Below are positions 6,174 through 8,791 of a stretch of 8,791 bases of DNA, piece after piece; the first letter of the stretch is position 1; each line of letters opens with the position of its first letter. The DNA comes from JAIOIW01 sp050304175 (lineage in GTDB: Bacteria > Pseudomonadota > Alphaproteobacteria > Rhizobiales > Rhizobiaceae). Position numbers and translations under genes: made by a program. The stretch spans positions 1 to 8,791 of the forward strand of contig JBNLDE010000045.1 in the NCBI GenBank assembly GCA_050304175.1. Direction: 5' to 3'. A model generated the notes under the pieces. That model was not told where the DNA came from and did no database searches. It was given only the letters and a program-made list of their open reading frames with translations.

Positions 6174-6214
6174 GCAATTTCTAGCACTTAGCTTCGCTAA
6201 GATGCTGAAATTGC
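6174..6214. repeat. Large near-perfect palindrome (18 paired bases)
   Basis: GCAATTTC (6174-6181) pairs with GAAATTGC (6207-6214), AGCA (6183-6186) with TGCT (6203-6206), and CTTAGC (6187-6192) with GCTAAG (6196-6201), leaving a TTC loop and single-base bulges T6182 and A6202. It starts 11 bases after the stop of the chimeric ORF. On the plus strand it is followed by TTTCTCCC, so it may act as a weak terminator, or be a palindromic intergenic element. AT-rich composition sets it apart from the nearby genes. Confidence 0.7.
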
Positions 6215-6217
6215 TTT

Positions 6218-6240
6218 CTCCCCCGCAAGGGGGGAGATAA
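6218..6240 (+). repeat. C-run/G-run hairpin with AGATAA flank, copy 1
   Basis: CTCCCCC, loop GCAA, GGGGGGAG, then ATAA. A second copy occurs at 7269-7289 with loop TTGC (the reverse complement of GCAA) and the same AGATAA flank on the same strand. Such short palindromes are typical intergenic repeats in rhizobial genomes. Confidence 0.55.
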
Positions 6241-6296
6241 CCCTCCCCTGGTTACTTTTCCGTGCCTTCTTGCGCACACCGCCCTCCCCGCCCTAT

Positions 6297-6321
6297 GTCC
6301 CGTCGTGACGACAAACGGGAC
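6297..6321 (+). other. Hairpin covering the likely RBS of the DsbA/FrnE-like gene
   Basis: GTCCCGT (6297-6303) pairs perfectly with ACGGGAC (6315-6321) over an 11-base loop. The only SD-like stretch before the ATG at 6330 is GGGA (6317-6320), which is in the stem. Translation might thus depend on opening the hairpin. This is inferred from sequence only. Confidence 0.4.
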
Positions 6322-6329
6322 CACACGCC

Positions 6330-6959
6330 ATGCAGATCGACATCGTTTCCGACGTTTCCTGCCCGTGGTGCGCGCTGGGCGTGAACGCGCTGGAACGCGC
6401 GCTGGAGCGCACGGGCGTGCCCGAGGACCTGGAAATCCGCTTCCAGCCGTTCCAGCTCAATCCGGACATGCCGGCGCAAGGCATGGCGCTCGACACCTAT
6501 CTGACGCAGAAGGTCGGCATCCCAGCCGCCCAGCTCGAAGCCGCCAGCGCGATGCTGCGCGAGCGCGGCGAGACCGTCGGCTTCTCGTTCGGGCCGCGCG
6601 AGCACATCTGGAACACGTTCGACGCCCACCGGTTGATCGCGCTTGCCGGCGCGGAAGGCCCGAAAGGCGCGCAGCGGAAGCTCAAGCTCGCGCTGCTGCG
6701 CACCTATCACGGCGAGGGCCGCAACCCGTCCGATCCCGACATCCTGGTCGCCCTGGCGGCGGAAGCCGGGCTCGATCCGGCGCGCGCCCGGCAGGTGCTG
6801 GAGAGCGAAGCCTGTGCCGACGAAGTCCGCGAAGCCGAGGCCAAGTGGCGGGCGATGGGCGTATCCGGCGTGCCGACCATGGTCATCGACGGCCGCCGCG
6901 CGCTGACCGGCGCGCAGCCGGTCGAGGTGCTGGAAAGGCTGCTCAGCGAGGGCGCGTGA
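6330..6959 (+). CDS. DsbA family oxidoreductase, FrnE-like
   Basis: The 209-residue protein has a thioredoxin-like fold with the helical DSBA insertion. The redox motif CPWC is at 11-14, right after the first strand (IDIVSDVS), and the cis-proline P182 is in VSGVPTMVIDG near the C-terminus. The motifs FQPFQLNP (38-45), HIWNTFDAHRLI and the middle LLRTYHGEGRNPSD are typical of the FrnE/polyketide-associated branch. There is no signal peptide, so it acts in the cytoplasm, probably on protein or small-molecule thiols. The substrate is not predictable. Both cysteines are present, so it should be redox active. The ATG at 6330 puts the first strand at the N-terminus as in the family. The SD is poor and lies in a hairpin. 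It is preceded by repeats and followed by a separately promoted small gene, so it is probably monocistronic. Neighbouring nrdJ also uses thiol chemistry, but no direct link is shown. Confidence 0.92.
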   Translation: MQIDIVSDVSCPWCALGVNALERALERTGVPEDLEIRFQPFQLNPDMPAQGMALDTYLTQKVGIPAAQLEAASAMLRERGETVGFSFGPREHIWNTFDAHRLIALAGAEGPKGAQRKLKLALLRTYHGEGRNPSDPDILVALAAEAGLDPARARQVLESEACADEVREAEAKWRAMGVSGVPTMVIDGRRALTGAQPVEVLERLLSEGA

Positions 6960-7009
6960 TCCCCCCATGCCCCTTGCGGCCCGGCTGCCCTCTGCGGCGA
7001 TAGTGCATT

Positions 7010-7038
7010 TTGAAAACCGGCGTAGCCTGCGCTAGATT
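7010..7038 (+). promoter_or_regulatory. Likely promoter of the 52-residue membrane protein gene
   Basis: TTGAAA (7010-7015) and TAGATT (7033-7038) are separated by exactly 17 bases. They match the sigma70 consensus at 4-5 and 4 of 6 positions. Transcription would start near 7045, about 40 bases before the ATG at 7087. Confidence 0.5.
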
Positions 7039-7086
7039 GACCGTCTCGCCTTGGTGAAACGACGTCCAGCGACAGGGAGAACCGGT

Positions 7087-7245
7087 ATGCAAGACAAGAG
7101 CACATGGGCCGTCGGCGGTGGCCTTCTGTTGGGTCTCGGCGTCGGACTGTTTCTCCTGCAGACGTCCGCCGTGGCGTTCGTGGGCAGCCTGCTGGGCGGC
7201 CTCGGCATCGGCCTGATGGCGGCCGCCTTCATCTCCAGAAGCTGA
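7087..7245 (+). CDS. Small glycine-rich membrane protein, family unknown
   Basis: The product is 52 residues: a short polar N-terminus (MQDKSTW), then two hydrophobic stretches (about 8-24 and 28-48) joined by QTSA, ending FISRS. Both stretches are full of Gly at regular steps (VGGGLLLGLGVG; GSLLGGLGIGLM), a glycine-zipper-like pattern that favours tight helix packing, so it may form a hairpin in the inner membrane or oligomerise. I chose ATG 7087 because AGGGAGAA (about 7075-7082) is at good spacing; an in-frame TTG at 7051 lacks this and adds a basic segment. A promoter-like pair lies upstream. I do not recognise the family. It could be a small transmembrane stress or toxin-like peptide, but nothing in the sequence shows that. 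It is convergent with the transporter gene. Confidence 0.6.
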   Translation: MQDKSTWAVGGGLLLGLGVGLFLLQTSAVAFVGSLLGGLGIGLMAAAFISRS

Positions 7246-7268
7246 CTTGCTTGCGCCCGCCCTTGTTT

Positions 7269-7289
7269 CCCCCCTTGCGGGGGAGATAA
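7269..7289 (+). repeat. C-run/G-run hairpin with AGATAA flank, copy 2
   Basis: Six C, loop TTGC, five G, then AGATAA, matching the copy at 6218-6240 apart from an inverted loop. It fills the 44-base gap between two convergent genes and abuts the transporter stop codon (7290-7292). It could help separate the convergent transcripts, though there is no T tract on either side. Confidence 0.55.
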
Positions 7290-8171
7290 TCACCCCATCT
7301 TGTTCTCGCGCCAGACGATGAAGACGCCCGAGGCGATGATGATGGCCGCGCCGGCCCAGGTCATCAGGTCGGGGATCTCGTTCCAGATCAGCCAGCCTAT
7401 CAGCGTCGCCCAGATCAGCGCGGTATAGTCGAACGGCGCGACCACGGCCGCCGGGGCGAAACGGAAGGCCTGCGTCATCATGGTGATGCCGGCGGTACCG
7501 AACAGCGCGATACCGGCGAACAGCCACCAGTCCTCCAGGCGTAGCGGCGTCCAGACGAAGGGCATGACAGGCGAGCTGAGCAGCGCGCCGGCCCCGGTCA
7601 TGTAGAGCATCAGCGTCCAGACCGACTCGCGCGGATCGACCCAGCGCGCGGCGATCATCAGCACCGCATAGAAGAAAGCCGTCGCCACCGGATAGAGCGA
7701 CGCCGCCTGGAATGCCGCGCTGCCCGGCCGCACGATAACCAGCACGCCGGCAAAGCCGACTAGCACCGCCGACCAGCGCCGCCAGCCGACATGCTCCTTC
7801 AGGACCAGCGCCGACAGCGCGGTGATGAAGACCGGCGCAGCGAAGATCAGCGCCGTGGCCTCCGCCAGGCCGAGCTTGCTCAGGCCAGTGAAGAACAGCG
7901 TCGCCGCCACGAGCAGGACCGCACCACGCGCAAGATGGATGGCGGGCTTGTGCGAGCGCAGCGCCGCCGCACCGCCCATCCGCCACGCGATCAGGACGGC
8001 GATGGGCAGGGCGACAAGGTAGCGGATGAACAGGATCTGGATCGGCAGGTAGCCGGCGGTCAGCGCCTTGCCGATGGCATCGCTGACGGTCAGGCAGGCG
8101 ACGCCGGCGGCCATCAGCGCGATGCCGGTCCCGGCCTGCTGCGCCCGCGCCTGTCCTTGTGCCTTCTGCAT
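7290..8171 (-). CDS. EamA/DMT family transporter (drug/metabolite transporter superfamily)
   Basis: The 293-residue inner-membrane protein has ten predicted hydrophobic helices in two EamA repeats. Helices lie at about 13-33, 42-62, 80-98, 103-123, 130-147, 155-172, 180-200, 212-233, 240-262 and 267-287. Typical repeat ends are seen: AEATALIFAAPVFITALSAL, then KEHVGWRRWSAVLVGFAGVL in the first half, and VVAPFDYTALIWATLIGWLI, then NEIPDLMTWAGAAIIIASG in the second. The substrate cannot be told from sequence; relatives export amino acids, metabolites or drugs. I chose ATG 8171 because AGGAA lies six bases upstream; a GTG at 8228 would add 19 Gly/Arg-rich residues not typical of the family. It is the only gene in its transcript here, convergent with the small membrane protein gene, and no regulator is adjacent. 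Confidence 0.93.
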   Translation of the reverse strand: MQKAQGQARAQQAGTGIALMAAGVACLTVSDAIGKALTAGYLPIQILFIRYLVALPIAVLIAWRMGGAAALRSHKPAIHLARGAVLLVAATLFFTGLSKLGLAEATALIFAAPVFITALSALVLKEHVGWRRWSAVLVGFAGVLVIVRPGSAAFQAASLYPVATAFFYAVLMIAARWVDPRESVWTLMLYMTGAGALLSSPVMPFVWTPLRLEDWWLFAGIALFGTAGITMMTQAFRFAPAAVVAPFDYTALIWATLIGWLIWNEIPDLMTWAGAAIIIASGVFIVWRENKMG

Positions 8172-8246
8172 CGCTGTTCCTCGTGTCCTGCCCGTCCCCT
8201 GTTGCCCGGGCCGGCTCCCCGTCCGCACTAAATTCTTTTTGCAATT

Positions 8247-8255
8247 TTATCCACA
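8247..8255 (+). promoter_or_regulatory. Perfect DnaA box (TTATCCACA)
   Basis: An exact match to the DnaA box in a short AT-rich stretch (8228-8256), 76 bases upstream of the transporter ATG. About 0.07 exact copies on both strands are expected by chance in a window this size with even base use, so it is notable, but a single box does not make an origin. It may tune the transporter promoter or be chance. Confidence 0.45.
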
Positions 8256-8557
8256 CCCCCAACTCGCCCCCTTATGCTTGTCGGCAGTTCCTTCCGCGGG
8301 ATCGCTTCGTCGCGACGGCGGGATTGCGGGGAGGAACCGGTGCCTCCGTTGCGGTCTCGTGAGCCGTGGCCGGGGAGGCCGCGTTCAAGGGTTCCCCTGC
8401 GGGCATTACGACCCGTGCGTGCCGGACGGTTGCACTTTAAAGGGGAGCAGGGGAGACGGGGAAAACCTTGGCTGGCCCCCGACGCGCGAGGTTCGCAAGA
8501 GCCTTGCAGATCCAGCTTCCTGGAAGCGGAACGGACGCGGACAGAAATCGCCGGGCG

Positions 8558-8573
8558 GCGATCCCCGGATCGC
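8558..8573. other. Perfect inverted repeat GCGATCC-CC-GGATCGC
   Basis: Seven-base arms separated by two C residues, followed by ATATAGTTTGTTAG. As DNA it looks like an operator; as RNA the two-base spacer forces loss of the inner pair. GATCGC recurs nearby (8601-8606). It is the last of three tight inverted repeats in 80 bases. Confidence 0.4.
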
Positions 8574-8696
8574 ATATAGTTTGTTAGACGAGCGTGACGT
8601 GGATCGCCGTCTTCCCTACTCCCTTACGCGATCGGGGGAGCGAACTTTGAAAATGGCCAGACGGGGCAAAACCCGGGCGTGGCGACGATACCGAGC

Positions 8697-8759
8697 ACCC
8701 TCCCTTCTCCCCTCTGTGAGAAGGTGGATTGGCGCGTCAGCACCAAGACGGATGAGGGT
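8697..8759. repeat. Two-hairpin intergenic palindromic element, rhizobial type
   Basis: Outer arms ACCCTC (8697-8702) and GAGGGT (8754-8759) enclose hairpin 1, CCTTCTC (8703-8709)/GAGAAGG (8718-8724), and hairpin 2, TTGGCGC (8729-8735)/GCACCAA (8740-8746, one mismatch). CGATACC (8686-8692)/GGTATCG (8757-8763) offers an alternative outer stem. The layout and the motifs GAGAAGGTGGAT and GACGGATGAGGG resemble the RIME/Bru-RS class of repeats in Rhizobiales. The family name is from memory, not a search. Confidence 0.65.
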
Positions 8760-8791
8760 ATCGAAGGTGGTTCTTCCCGCTCGTCCGGCCT

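Larger units (their letters stand above)
8172..8791. other. 620 bases without a convincing gene
   Basis: Open frames on both strands here (minus 8228-8575 and plus 8274-8579) are Arg/Gly/Pro-rich, overlap each other and show no domain, as expected for chance frames in GC-rich DNA. The segment contains a perfect DnaA box, a run of tight hairpins (8495-8507, 8515-8527, 8558-8573) and, at the end, a two-hairpin repeat element. I compared it with the conserved cores of RNase P RNA, SRP RNA, tmRNA and tRNA by eye and recognised none. An unknown structured RNA is possible. Confidence 0.6.

Noticed and set aside
6305..7003. 232-codon plus-strand frame overlapping the FrnE-like gene
   Set aside because: It is a shifted frame of the FrnE-like gene, with very Arg-rich content and no motif, while the other frame has CPWC and the cis-proline.
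6218..7289. The two C-run/G-run hairpins as a CRISPR or attachment-site pair
   Set aside because: There are only two short copies about 1 kb apart with inverted loops, no regular spacers, and no integrase or tRNA nearby. They fit dispersed intergenic repeats.
6943..8262. 439-codon minus-strand frame overlapping the transporter
   Set aside because: It is another frame of the same region as the EamA transporter, with low-complexity Arg/Gly/Ala content. The transporter frame has a proper RBS and ten membrane helices.
8228..8579. Overlapping 115- and 101-codon frames on opposite strands
   Set aside because: Both are Arg/Pro/Gly-rich without domain or good RBS, and they cover the same GC-rich bases. 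I treat the region as noncoding.

Overview
The window looks like chromosomal DNA from a high-GC alphaproteobacterium, most likely of the order Hyphomicrobiales (Rhizobiales). Three things point there: an NDUFA12-type complex I accessory subunit (a mitochondria/alphaproteobacteria trait), a roughly 1,260-residue adenosylcobalamin-dependent ribonucleotide reductase of the alphaproteobacterial type, and intergenic palindromic repeats of the kind that litter rhizobial genomes. The genus cannot be fixed from the sequence.

Left part (1-1390, minus strand): a rho-independent terminator, the NDUFA12-like gene, then a stand-alone response regulator with a complete receiver domain and a long basic tail but no recognisable output domain. 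The two are 217 bases apart and need not be one operon.

Centre (1391-5813): a 643-base divergent intergenic region followed by nrdJ on the plus strand. This region holds the best regulatory signal in the window: a perfect 14-base palindrome matching the NrdR box, lying on the -10 element of a plausible sigma70-type promoter. Weaker look-alike boxes lie exactly 31 bases on either side. Downstream are a structured leader RNA, a perfect stem-loop and a good Shine-Dalgarno. nrdJ has all the expected class II catalytic residues and a cysteine-rich C-terminal tail. Its catalytic part contains a helical stretch with four degenerate copies of a short motif.

Right part (5814-8791): a small AT-rich/GC-rich chimeric ORF that appears to be the 3' end of a DUF559 (PD-(D/E)XK-like) gene with a foreign 5' end; large palindromes; a FrnE/DsbA-like thiol oxidoreductase; an unrecognised 52-residue glycine-rich membrane protein with its own promoter and RBS; a convergent EamA/DMT transporter; and a final 620 bases with no convincing gene, which carry a perfect DnaA box, several tight hairpins and a two-hairpin rhizobial-type repeat element.

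The genes do not form one pathway. nrdJ supplies deoxynucleotides for DNA synthesis and is the only gene with a clear regulatory logic (NrdR). I see no phage, CRISPR, toxin-antitoxin or biosynthetic cluster and no clear new multi-gene system. The most interesting points are the operator architecture at nrdJ, the chimeric DUF559 remnant and the unexplained hairpin-rich terminal region.
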